Positions 1 to 9,959 of a stretch of 64,000 nucleotides of DNA are shown one piece after another. Location: contig NW_006497511.1 of NCBI RefSeq assembly GCF_000471905.2, positions 1,997,337-2,061,336 of the forward strand. Direction: 5' to 3'. The stretch is from Amborella trichopoda (Eukaryota > Streptophyta > Magnoliopsida > Amborellales > Amborellaceae). Every line of letters begins with the position of its first letter. Position 1 is the first letter of the stretch. The translations under genes were made by a program, and so were the position numbers. The notes under the pieces were generated by a model that made no database searches, had not been told where the DNA came from, and saw only the letters and a program-made list of their open reading frames with translations.

Positions 1-740
1 CACTTTCTTTCTGTGATGTCTCGACTTTTCTACAGACTGATGCAATATTGTCATATTTACGAACTTGAAGAAAATCGACCAACCATTCGATCAAATGCAA
101 AACCATGAGTCTATAAGGAACTGAAACACATGGCTCATTCTCATCGTCACTCACAAATATTTCGTACTCAAACCATGATTTTGGTTTTCCGACCATTTTC
201 GTCATAATACAGTGAAACATGCACCCTTGAAGCCGTCTTCATCACTGTTAAATTTTACCCGGCTCTCTCTTTTGAACAGTAAACTCTTTTTCTTAAAAAG
301 ATAGATGTTTAGTCTCTCTCCTGGATGGTAAATCTTCATTTTACAAGGTAGCTGTTTGGTCACCCTCTCTCTAAAAGAGTACGTAGCTGATTGCACTCTC
401 TCTTTCTCTCACCAAAACAACTGGTAAGTCTCATTCTCACAGTTTTGAATCCTTCATATATAATCATACTCCTACCAAACTCACTTCATTAAGGTTGGGA
501 CTTTACAGAATTCTGATATCTTTCATATATTTTTCATCAAGACTCTCTCTCTCTTATCTTTTAAAAATAATAATAGAACAAAACGTCTCTCTGGCAGCAC
601 AAGGTTGTTCCAGATAAATCCATGCATCGCCATGACCTAGAAGCATATAACTGTCTTTATATTTTTTCAATAAATTGAATTGGCTCTCCAAATAGAGACA
701 ATTTGTACCTCATCGTCTTTTCAATGCAAATTGTTGGTTG
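1..740. other. Unassigned left flank
   Basis: I see no gene, RNA or recognisable mobile-element domain here. The stretch is AT-rich with scattered short CTCTCT tracts (about 260-410 and 540-590). The only long frame is a 64-codon minus ORF with no recognisable motif. Because the VPS13-like fragment begins immediately to the right, part of this could be the 5' flank or intron of the same captured or decayed gene, but nothing in the sequence proves that. Confidence 0.5.
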
Positions 741-761
741 AGGTTGATTAAGGACAGGGAT

Positions 762-1077
762 GTGTTGAAGGACCAAGTTGATTTCCTGTTACAAAAGTAC
801 CTTAGCATTTATGTGAAGGGCCTTTCAAAGGGAAGATCTTAAAATCAGCGTTTGGAAGGGTGATGCTGAGTTAGCAAATATGCAGTTGAAGTCGGAAGCT
901 CTGAATGCCTTGAAGCTGCCTATAAAAGTCAACGCTGGAATTCTCAGGTCAATTAAGCTCTAGGTCCCATGGAGCAGACTTGGTCAATAACTCGTTTTAG
1001 TTTATTCGGATTACATTTTCTTTATTGTTGAACTGTTTTAGTTTATTCGGATTACATTTTCTTAAATTGTTGAATTG
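762..1077 (+). pseudogene. VPS13-like chorein N-terminal domain fragment (broken)
   Basis: Conceptual translation shows the pattern of the extreme N-terminus of plant VPS13-like (chorein) proteins, which are bulk lipid-transfer proteins at membrane contacts. Recognisable blocks in order are LKDQVDFLLQKYL, YVKGLSK, then after a one-base frameshift near 832 LKISVWKGDAELANMQLK, SEALNALKLPIKV, VPWSRLGQ and LVLVYSDYIFFIVEL. In-frame stops occur at 961-963 (just before VPWSRLGQ) and just after LGQ. The expected start Met is read as Val (GTG at 762). The last block is duplicated in tandem (994-1077), and homology stops where the Tat LTR begins near 1083. I infer a gene fragment, either the end of a decayed locus cut by the LTR or a captured piece. 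The family call rests on motif memory, not a search. Confidence 0.72.
994..1077 (+). repeat. Tandem duplication of about 42 bp inside the VPS13-like fragment
   Basis: Two adjacent near-identical copies (994-1034 and 1035-1077) start GTTTTAGTTTATTCGG and continue through TTACATTTTCTT. They duplicate the codons for the block LVYSDYIFF and lie directly against the Tat LTR boundary. Confidence 0.85.
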
Positions 1078-2479
1078 TTGTTTGAACGCATGTTTTAGCA
1101 TCTTGGTCCTTGTTTTAGCATCTTGGTCCCTGACGTGTAATAAAGAAGGAAGCAGGTCAACAAAGCCTACAAAATAAGTAGAAATTTTGACAGTCTCATA
1201 ATTATTTCAAAATTAGTCAAGATCTTCACCATCACTCTAGAAGGTCACCTGTCAAGTTTTGTCAAGTTTTATCGTGATCAGAAATGGCTAAAGCAGTGAA
1301 TACAGATAAACAATTTTGAAAAAATTGACCAATAGCATTTTGAAATATACCCCGTAACTAGAACTATATGTTTGGTACGTCAAACAGCTGTGGGACCACC
1401 GCCATTGGATCCAGTACGGTCAAAAACCTTTATGGGTCAAGTTTTGGCTTAATCGGGCATTCCAAGACAAAGTTATGGGTAAATATCGAAAATGGGTAGC
1501 CCGTATACTATTCCTGTGTGGCCATCCTACATTAAAACACCATTAAAGGTGGTTGTTCTTACAGTCATGGGCAGTGACTTTCAAGGCCTATATCTCACTC
1601 GTTCCAAGTGGGATCGCGCTCAAATTTGGTGATATTGTTCGTCAAATCAAGACGAGCGATTTGATATGTGGTACGTCCCGTGACAATATCCGAGTAGAGA
1701 GAAATACTAAAGAGAAGTTGCTGATTCGTGACGAAAGTTGTAGAAATTCAACAGCAGCGCGCCTCATTACGGCGGCCAAATCACGATGCTCGCATATCCA
1801 ATCAGCATGAAACCAATTGTATTATGTGCGTAAGGTCCGTGGTCATCTCTGGTTCGAACTTCACATACGATGAACAGTTGGCATCAAAGCTGCTGTAAAT
1901 TCTGGCCAGCGGATTTCAAGATTCCGACCAAAAACTCAAGACGATCAAATCTTCGTCTAGTCACGAAATCAAGCTACGTTTGTTGCAACGTGATTGTGAC
2001 AACATGCTCAGTGTGAGTCAGAGAAGAAATCATGAAGAAACATCAAATGAACGAACATAAAATCGATCCAAGTTTTCAAGATTCAAGCAAATTTCAAGTT
2101 TCATGATCATGACTTAAAAACATGTTTCATGACTAGAAGTTGGTATCAAATCAATCGTCATGTCGAGCTTCATAAGAAAATAATCATCTTTTGATCAAAC
2201 GAGCATCAAAACAACCCCAGATCAGTCGTGGAAGATCATGTAAGTTCTCGAGCAGTAGTAGGGACTGTTTTGAAATTCCACACATTATTAGGCAGGGGTA
2301 AAACAATCTTTTTTTCACCTATTTTTATAATTTCTGTTAATTCAATTAAATTGTAATTATCGTCAATTCTAGTTTTTGAGCGTACGTCCATGTTTTAGCT
2401 CAATTCTATATAGGCTTGCAAAGTTAAATTGTAAAGGACTTTCGGTTCATTTCACACAACGATCAATAAAATTTCAATT

Positions 2480-2747
2480 TCCTCTTGAACTCATGGATGC
2501 GTCTTGGAGAGAGAGAGGAGAGAGAAGAAAATGGCCGGTACCTTTCAGTAAGGTCTCTTTCTCTCTCCTCCCCTTTGTTCTCTCCTCTTCTTTTTTCTCT
2601 CTCCTCCTCTCGTTCTATCTCTTCTTCTCATCCCTATCTCTCTTTTTCTCTCTTCTTCTCATCCCTATTTCTCTTTCTATCCTTTTTTCTCATCTTCATG
2701 TGTCTCTCTTCTTCTCATCTCTATCTCTCTTTCTGCTCTTTGTCTAA
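2480..2747 (+). repeat. Pyrimidine-rich CT tract of the A1 LTR
   Basis: Almost pure C/T sequence (CTCTCTTTTTCTCTC and similar) precedes the palindrome array. It gives rise to Leu/Ser/Phe-rich ORFs in all three plus frames, which I regard as low-complexity artefacts. Confidence 0.9.
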
Positions 2748-3402
2748 CACAGTCGGCGAAGCCTCGCAACAACTATATTTTCTCTCTCTTTTCGTTTGAC
2801 ACAGTCGACGAAGCTCAACGCTGACTGCATCTTCTCTCTTCTCGTCTGACACAATCGGCGAAGCCTAGCACCGACTGTATCTTCTCTCTCTCTTCTCATC
2901 TAATATAGTGGTGAAGCCAAGCAACGATTGTATCTTCTCTCTCCTCTCGTCGAACACAGTCGGTGAAGCCAGCACTAACTACATCTTCTCTCTTTCTTTG
3001 TCTAACACAGTCGGCAAAACTCAACACTGACTGCATCTTCTGTCTCTTCTCGTCTAACATAGTTGGCGAAGCCTAATGCCGATTCCATCTTCTCTATCTA
3101 ACACAGTCGGTGAAACTCAGCACCGACTATATTCTCTCTCTCTTCTCGTCTAACACAGTCAGTGAAGCCTAGTGCTGACTGTATCCTCTCTACTCTTCAT
3201 CTAACACAGTCGGCGAAGCTTAGCGTCGACTACATCTTCTTTCTCCTCTCTGTCTAGCGCAGTTGGCGATGCTCAGCGTCGACTGTGTTACCTCTCTTTT
3301 CTTTGCCTAACCCAGCAGGCGACGCTCAGCGCCGACTGAGTCCTCTTCCTCGTCTTTACTTAATACAGCTAGCGATGCCTAGTGCCATCTGTATTTTTCT
3401 CT
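2748..3402 (+). repeat. Tandem array of about 13 units of ~52 bp with palindromic cores
   Basis: Units start near 2750, 2798, 2847, 2902, 2953, 3003, 3055, 3100, 3152, 3203, 3256, 3309 and 3362. Each has ACACAGTCGGCGA, a short spacer, GCGCCGACTGTG-like sequence, then a CT-rich spacer ending TCGTCTA. The two arms are inverted complements, so every unit can form a hairpin. The same array appears in reverse in the solo LTR at 60955-61735. Confidence 0.92.
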
Positions 3403-4168
3403 CTTCCCTCATATTCTTGTTTTTCTTTCTTTCTCTTCCCACTCCTTTCTTTTCTCTTCTTCTCTTTTCTTACTCTTCTTGTGTTTTTTCTTTATGATGT
3501 CTATTATTTATGTTATTCTTTCGTTTGATTAAAAAGGGGTTGAGATTAGCCTATCATAGTAGTCTTTTCGTCTAGCCGTAATATTGTTGTGTCAGAATTA
3601 TTGTGCCCGCTTTATTGCCACGAAAGACTAACCATCGTGTCTAGCTAGTCAGTATCGGTATTGATGTCTAGCAGTAATCCTGTTGAGCCGGTCTGAGTTA
3701 CCGAGTTCATTTTACTGCCACGTTAGTCCAATTAAACATCAGCTTAGTCACTGTGTTGATCTCCCCGTCTAGTCAGTTCTTACCTCCCACATCTTTCTTT
3801 TCTCATTCTTCTCTTCTTCTTTTAAATGTGCATTCAAGGTGAGGTCTATTGACCAACATGTCTTATAATATTTGTCATGTGTGTGATTGCAGAAAATAGG
3901 AGAATACAAGCCAAGGGAGGCGATTCCGAACCAGTTTTATTATTGAGGGGCTTTCTTCGTGATCTAAGAGGGAGCCCACGCGAGCCAGTCCGAGTAATCC
4001 CAAACCCACCTTAAATTCCTCTCTCATCGGTTGATAACACCAGCCCTTGTTTTTTAACGAGGTTCCCGAGAGAGAGATCTCTAAAGTCCCGAGTCTCCCC
4101 GAAACCCGATAAGCATGCCGCCCGATCATCCAAATCTAGAGGGCGAGATCAAGGCACCTAACTAGCTT

Positions 4169-4186
4169 TGTGACTCCACTAGGGAC
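4169..4186 (+). other. Primer binding site of Tat element A1 (degenerate)
   Basis: TGTGACTCCACTAGGGAC directly follows the LTR end. It matches the A2 site TGGCGACTCCACTAGGGAC except for decay of bases 3-4. A 5' TGG is expected for pairing with a tRNA CCA end. The tRNA identity was not checked; Tat-lineage elements are reported to use a tRNA other than initiator Met. Confidence 0.75.
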
Positions 4187-4249
4187 TTACTGCCCTTTAA
4201 TCGGATTGTACTTGTTTGGCTAAGTTTCTCTTTTTATTTTTTGTTTTCA

Positions 4250-5230
4250 CATATCACTTATGGCTGCTGGGTTTTGTAACCCCATTCATCGAGATCGGGG
4301 ACTTTCTCATCCCTGTATTTGCAAGTGTCCCAAGGGAACAAGATCCTTTAACTTAGTTCCCAACCCTTCTTTTGAGCAAAGACCCTTGATCTATCTCCCA
4401 GGTCTTAACCTGGATTGGAGTGAGGAGGGACCTAAAAATCCCTAACTCTCCATCTCCTTGCTCTGGTGGAACCTCCACCAAGGCACCCTGCATAGGTGGC
4501 GCACGTGCCACCGCTCACAGCATGCACCTAGCCACCGACAAGTCTTTTGTCGGTCGTGTTGCCAAGGTACGCCGGAAGGCTGCCCAGTCCCGCTCTACAA
4601 AAGGCAAGCAAGTTTCCATTACGTATGTGGGTAGCCACAAGGCTACCCCCCACATTTATGCACCACAACAAGTCTCTATCCCTAGAGGCTCAACATATAG
4701 GGGTGGAGACCATGCAGCCCCCACCCCTCACACACGCCACAAGGCTCGTCCGTCACCGACTCGAACCACACCTCGGGGCAACCCTTATGCTGCCTCGAGT
4801 CAGCATATAGGATTAGACCTCTCAAGGCTAGGTCTGGCACGCACTACTCACATGCACCTCATTGCTCGGGGCAATGTCATCATTGCATCAACTCGAGTAA
4901 ACAGGAGACGACCTCCTCATCCTCCTACTCAGCACACATAAGCATACCCTCTAAGGGGCAGGCCTCCACATGTTCCCTTAAAGACACCCGCTCGCACTTC
5001 TCGGCCTCCTAAGGCCAGACCACTTGCTCGAGCCGGGGCTGACCCCCAGGTCACCCGTGATCCTTCTTCAAGCGGGGCACACGCGTCGCCACTTCAGGCA
5101 AGCCCTCGTCCTTGACTCAAGCATCTTCATGAGTCAACCATGCTTTTGCTTGCTCTTCCTTCTTCGAGCAAGCACCTTCAGTCTTGGTACTCGAAGACCT
5201 TCCCCAAGAGTACCATCCTGAACCTCCTCG
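4250..5230 (+). pseudogene. Tat leader ORF region of element A1
   Basis: The region between primer site and gag has partially open frames rich in Pro, Thr, Ser, His and Arg (best run 4420-4941, 173 codons). Comparable composition and order occur after the primer site in A2 (8705-9830), E (40900-39890, minus) and F (48240-49300). The block corresponding to the conserved WYSKKFP peptide of the other elements lies near 5185-5225 but is degraded here. It may be the N-terminal part of gag or an additional ORF of the kind known upstream of gag in some Tat/Ogre elements. No domain is recognised and no function is assigned. Confidence 0.5.
4296..4315 (+). promoter_or_regulatory. Conserved leader hairpin, A1 copy
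   Basis: The arms are CGGGGA (4296-4301) and TCCCTG (4310-4315), with the 8-nt loop CTTTCTCA. The stem starts 127 nt after the start of the primer site. Relative to the other three copies the outer T-A pair is replaced by C-G and the next pair is a G-T wobble, so pairing is kept although both arms have changed. Confidence 0.75.
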
Positions 5231-7085
5231 TAATTTCGCTCATGTCTCTGGATCCCACAAGAGAGCTCGAGGCAAAGACCTGATGGAAAATTGAGTCCTT
5301 CATCCTCCCCGGCCCAAGATGACTCCAGTCCTTGATCCTCATCCTTTTCTGCACCTGATGGAGACATCTCTCTCTTGCGCAAGAAGAGCCAACCAACCGC
5401 AGTCCCGATCGCAGTTTTGGCTTGAAGTCTATCAAAACCTCAAGGCTAAACGCGATAGGGGTCTGTGAATTCTCACCAAGCAAGTCACCGAGGTGATCGG
5501 GGTAATCAACTCTGATGACCCCCTTCGCCTGAACCCCTTCTACCCTTTTCAGATGACGAAGCCTAAAGAAAAGCTCCATGAGCCCAGCATTGTGGTTAAT
5601 GCTGTAAAAAGTGACCTAGCCCCTCGTCAGCCACGGTCTCAAGATCGTCGAGAATCGGTCCTCACGTGATCGACATACAAAACTCGAGTTCAGTTAGGGC
5701 ACGCTGACTCTCTGCTGGCTGATCTACCGTGTGCAAATCGTCAAGCTCGCAAACCCTCAACCGCAAGACCCCCCTGAAGAAACAGTCAGCGTGATGGTTT
5801 TAGATGAACCTGACTCGCAGGAAGACCGCATGAACAAGTTTGAGGATATGGTGGGAGGCTGCTTCTCCGTCAATTTTTTCAAACCCTTGACAACCTAGCT
5901 TTTCAGTGGTATGCTAGACTTCCCCCAAACTCAGTGCATACATGGGAGGAAATAGAAAAATTGTTCTATCAACGCTTCTATGAGGTCGAGAGAGAGGTTC
6001 AAACCATCGAACTTCTCACCCTGACTCAAGACCCCGATGAGACCGTGGACCTGTTCATATCAAGATAGAGACATTTGGTTGCTCGTCTTCCTAATCCTAT
6101 GCCCGAGAAGGAAGTAGTGCAAACTTGCGTGCGAAACATGCGACCCGAGATCGCTCTACATGTCGAGGCCTCTAATCCGACCTCCATGTCAGAATTGATC
6201 TCTAAATCAGTCTGCATAGAAAGTCTATCCCGCCACCACGGCAGGTCATGACAACCATCTGTAAGCTCAGCGAACAACCAGGGCAATGGTAGCTCTCGAA
6301 ACAACACATGGGGCAGCCAACAGAATGGAGTAATCAGTGCAGCCGTCATGGTCACCGATCCAAAGAAGACTCCCTCTCAAACTTTGGACCTCTCCAAAGG
6401 GGTGGGCACGGCGAAGATAGCTCCCCAGGTAGGCAAGCAACAATAGTCGTACAATTGAGTACCCCTGCCGGCCAACCTTGATCGGGGTGATTATTTCACT
6501 AGGCATAGGAACAAGGTCTACCCTTTTGAGAAGGAATGGGTCCCTACACTATTCCGGTTATTATTGGAACAGAATATGATTCAGCTTCTAGAAGCCAAGT
6601 TCCCTTAGCAAGTTGGCCTTGACACTCAGGCGAATTATTTTGCTTACCATCAAAGGATCAATCATCCCACAGATGACTGCTACATGCTGAAAGATATTAT
6701 TGAGGCCCTGATTTAGAAGGGTCAGATAAAGCTTGAAGACTTAAAGAAGGCCTTCAGGACAGCTGAAGCCTCCCATGCAGTGACCGTCCAAGAAAAAGAC
6801 GTTGGCCCTGTCATCCTTCACGCCTTCTTTGTTATAATGCTCCAGGAAGGCATAATCACACTGAAGCAGGCAAGGCAACCCCAACGCTTTGCTAAGGGGA
6901 CCGAGGACCGAGGACCGTTGGTTCCCGTATCACCAAATATGGGGTCACTACCTATGGGAATGCACCAGTTTCCATGATATATTCGCAAAGAAAATACAGG
7001 AATGCCAGAAGTTTTACAACATCCCAGTAAGTGATCCCCAAGCCACTGCTCCATCAGTGCAGCAAGATGACCACCCAACACAAGA
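5230..7085 (+). pseudogene. gag: Tat gag (capsid/nucleocapsid) of element A1, decayed
   Basis: Across frames the translation shows the typical gag capsid block: WYARLPPNSVHTWEE, then LFYQRFYEVEREVQTIELL (about 5907-6020), then QTCVRNMRPEIALHVEASNP (about 6118-6180). A nucleocapsid-like YHQRINHPTDDCYMLKDIIE lies near 6640-6700. Element E encodes the same blocks on the minus strand. In the CX2H-type knuckle of E the first residue is Cys; here it reads Phe (YFAYH), so zinc binding is lost. Stops and frameshifts are frequent. No protease or polymerase follows: at about 7085 the sequence passes into the pyrimidine tract of another LTR. A1 is therefore a gag-only remnant in this assembly. Confidence 0.75.
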
Positions 7086-7099
7086 CCTTCCCTTCCTCT

Positions 7100-7480
7100 T
7101 TCTTCTCAGAGCGATGGCCTGAGCCCTTTCCCAAGAGTGGCAGGCTTCAGCTGCCATTTCACCCTCTCCTCCTTTTTACCTTATCTCTCTTCTCTCAAAG
7201 TGGCGGCCTAAGTCGTTTCCTTGAGTGGCAGGTTCAACAGTCATCTCCCTTCTTCTTCTTCTATCTTTTCTCTCTTCCCAGATAGGCAAATCAGACGCTA
7301 TCTCGCTCTCGTCTTTCTCCCTTTCTCTTCCTCTCTTATCTCTTCTCTCTTCCCCAAGCAATGGCTTAGCTGTTGTCTCGCCTTCTTCTCTCCTTTTAAT
7401 TTCTTCTTTCTTCAATCTTCTCTCTCTTCCCCGAATGGCGGCCTAGCTACCATTTCGCCTTCTCTCCCTCTTCTTCCTAT
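7100..7480 (+). repeat. Pyrimidine array with GGCGGCCTAGCTGCC-type palindromes
   Basis: About five imperfect units of 65-80 bp each contain a palindromic core such as AATGGCGGCCTAGCTACCATT or TGGCAGGCTTCAGCTGCCA, separated by TCTCTCTTC-rich spacers. The core sequence differs from the A1 array but the plan is the same. Confidence 0.8.
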
Positions 7481-8105
7481 CTCTTATCTCTCCTCTTTCA
7501 CTCTCTTTTTTCTCTCTCCTCTTTTTCTTCACTATCTCTATCCTCTTTCTCTTCTCCCCTTCGCTCTCTGCTCTTCATCTCTCTTTGCTTGCTCTCTCTT
7601 TATTTTTCTCTCTTGTCCCCTTCTTCTTCCTCTCTCTCATCCCTCTAATTTCCCTCTATGTTCCTTTCTCCCCTTTCTTCTCTCCTCTTCTTCATTCTCT
7701 CTTTCTCTCTCTTCTCTTCTTCACTCTCTTCTCGCTCTCTCTATCTTTCTCTCTCATCCCCTTCTTCTCTCTAACTCTTATCTCTCTATTTGCTCTCTCT
7801 CTCTTATATCTCCTCATTTTCTCCCCTCTTTCTCTCTACTCTTCTCTCTCTATCTTTCTCTCTTGCCCCCTTATTCTCTCTAATCTCTTGTCTCTAATAT
7901 CTCTCTTTCTCTTGTCTCTCCTCCTTTCCTCCCTTCCTTTCCTCCCTTCTTTATCTCTCCTTCTCTTCTTGTTTATCTCTCTCCTCTTTTCTCTCTTCCC
8001 TTATTCTCTCTCTCACTATCTCTCGACTCCCCTCTACTCCTCTCTCCTTCTCTCTCTTTTATTCTTCTTCTCCTCTTCATCCCCCTGATTTCTCCCTCTT
8101 CTCAC
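7480..8105 (+). repeat. Long polypyrimidine tract (CTCTCTTC)n
   Basis: About 620 bp of nearly pure C/T. It produces overlapping Ser/Leu/Phe-rich ORFs of up to 220 codons in more than one frame, a sign of composition rather than coding. Confidence 0.93.
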
Positions 8106-8615
8106 TTCTCTCAATATTAAAGATATTGTGAGTCCTTTGTCAAGGAGACACCGTAAGGCTGTCAAATTGACATGGACTCCGCAATACCATCTTCCCCCAT
8201 TTCACTCTCCTTCAAGTATGCATGCATGTGCATGCTTGCTTGAAAGACAAGTTGGGGTCTCTTGACCCACTTGTCTAGACATTTTACGTGTGTGTATGTG
8301 TGTTTGCATGAACGAAGCAAGGAGGTTAAGGGAAGCAAGTCCGAATCAGTCTCAGACTTGGTGGGCTTTCTTCATGATCTAAGAGGGCGCCCATGTGAGC
8401 CAGCCCGATCATGTCATGGACCCATATGAGGTAAGTCCCACCTCACGACCCTAACTCCTCTCTCACTAGTTGATACCCTGCCCGCGTCCTCTCCATGAGG
8501 TTCTCGAGAGAGCGATCTCCGGTCCCGAGCTCATCGTGAACCCACGACCCAAGTCTAAGGTCATCCCGACCTGCAGGGGCGAGATCGAGGCACCCAACCA
8601 CCAGGTCCAACCAAC

Positions 8616-8634
8616 TGGCGACTCCACTAGGGAC
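8616..8634 (+). other. Primer binding site of Tat element A2
   Basis: TGGCGACTCCACTAGGGAC follows the LTR end CCAACCAAC with no gap. It is the best preserved of the four copies (A1 4169, E 41022 minus, F 48139). The leading TGG is consistent with pairing to a tRNA CCA end. Confidence 0.85.
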
Positions 8635-8704
8635 ACGTCACCCTGTCGTTGGCTTAGACTGTTTTCAAGTACCAACCACTCTTTCTTCTCTCTCTAAAGT
8701 TGCT

Positions 8705-9830
8705 ATGGGAACCCACTATCCCTCATTTGTCAGGATTGGGGACTTCGACATCCCCATATCTGCGAACTCACTGAGGGCGAGCGGACCATCTGGTTTTACC
8801 TCCCCCGCGTCCTACTCAAGTGACCTGGCTGGCCCTGCTATTCTAGTATTGCATAGGAAACCTTGGGCCATGAGCTCTCAAGCTCCCTGTCCCACCTCTT
8901 CTAAAGTCAAGGGAAAATCCCTTGACGTCAACTTCATGAGTGACACCACATTAACCCCCTCACACGAGTACCCCGTCACTGGCGGACACGCTGCCAGTCA
9001 CATGCCTCAAAGTGGTCCTCGCACCACTACTCCTCCTTTCCTAGTGGGTCCCAGCAAGACCACCGCCTCCCCGGATAACCGAAAGGTGACCCCACCCATG
9101 TCTCATAGGGGTGTTGCCAACGCTAGCACCCCCATGCACACACCGTACGCTGACGGCTTCTATGTCAGTCCGCACAGCCGCCCAACCGAGGCAGGTGACA
9201 ACCCACCCCACTCGCCCAAACTGTTTTGGATCTCTTCCTAACCGGACGCAACATGGGTGGTCCCAAGACCCCCCACATCATGCATGCTAACCCTCTAGTT
9301 CGAGGCCCGACGAACATGCGACTTTCGAGACAATCGAAAGTCCCAAAAACAAGTGTGCATGCATGTTCGAGGCCCTAACACCTCACCAACTAACGGGCGG
9401 GTACCACGAGCACTCTGCTCCTCTCTCTACAAGGGGTTGACCCCGCAGTCACCCCGAACACCACCATGGACAGCGCACACATGTGCAAGTCCAAAGATGT
9501 TGCCGGCTGTAAAGAAGTGCAAACGTCCACCGCTCCATCAACTTCTTTCAGGCCACTCGCTACGTGGTACTCGAAGAAATTCCCTTCGAACATCATCCTC
9601 GCCACACCCGCCTTAGACGCACGAACCGGCCCTCCGTGTGAGATTCGAGGGAGGAGGACATCGCCTACACACTCTATTCTCCCTACGCACTACACTTTGC
9701 CCGAATTAGTCAGCTTTGCTCACGCATCAGCCGAGCAACACCTCAGACTAGCACCTCGGCTACGCCTCTTCAAACATCCATGTCCACACAGTCTCCACAC
9801 CATCTCGCTCTTGATGCACCAGTTCTGATT
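8705..9830 (+). pseudogene. Tat leader ORF region of element A2
   Basis: An open run of 178 codons starts at 8705 (MGTHYPSFVRIGDFDIPI) and is rich in Pro, Ser, Thr and His. A second run (9466-9828) contains HMCKSKDVAGCKE and WYSKKFPSNIILATP (about 9563-9607). Matching peptides occur at the same place in E (WYLKKFPWSTILSTP, minus, near 40057-40013) and in F (WYSKKFPLTTLLSTP, near 49144-49188), which argues that the leader really was protein-coding. The usual gag capsid block is absent: after about 9830 the sequence goes straight to the segment that precedes the Tat protease. No known domain is recognised. Confidence 0.6.
8737..8756 (+). promoter_or_regulatory. Conserved leader hairpin, A2 copy
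   Basis: A perfect 6-bp stem, TGGGGA (8737-8742) and TCCCCA (8751-8756), closes the 8-nt loop CTTCGACA. It starts 121 nt after the start of the primer site. See the copies at 4296, 40878 and 48261. Confidence 0.8.
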
Positions 9831-9959
9831 GTGCAGTGCAGCCAACCTTCCCTGCTTAAGCCTGTTGCAGCGGTTGTCGCTCCCCTGACAGTCATGGAGG
9901 ATCCTCCTCAACCAAAAACCATCCCAGCACTGTCTGTTCCTCTCAGGACAAGGGAGAAC

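Larger units (their letters stand above)
1083..4162 (+). mobile_element. Tat-type LTR of element A1 (5' LTR)
   Basis: This is a long terminal repeat of about 3.1 kb. It aligns along its length, in reverse orientation, with 60160-63519: the same opening (TTTGAAC, then TTGGTCC), the same block around GACCACCGCCATTGGAT (1394), the same A/T-rich stretch near 2290-2480, the same CT-rich tract, the same palindrome array and the same end (GGCACCTAAC). A primer site follows at 4169. A short TAGCATCTTGGTCC duplication occurs just inside the left end. The exact first base is uncertain by about 6 bp because the flank is T-rich. It has no long ORF and the small frames inside it are spurious. Confidence 0.82.
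7090..8615 (+). mobile_element. 5'-truncated Tat LTR (5' LTR of element A2)
   Basis: The right end carries the same motifs as other Tat LTR ends: GGGCTTTCTTCATGATC near 8369, CTCTCTCACTAGTTGATA near 8459, GGGGCGAGATCGAGGCACC near 8577 and GGTCCAACCAAC directly before a perfect primer site. The left 1.2 kb or so expected from the 3' LTR (32189-34467) is missing: the sequence begins abruptly at the pyrimidine tract near 7090, joined to A1 gag. I infer a deletion or recombination joint at a low-complexity tract. Confidence 0.75.

Noticed and set aside
7221-8088. Ser/Leu/Phe-rich ORFs of 167-220 codons
   Set aside because: Polypyrimidine tract of an LTR; multiple frames open at once, no motif.
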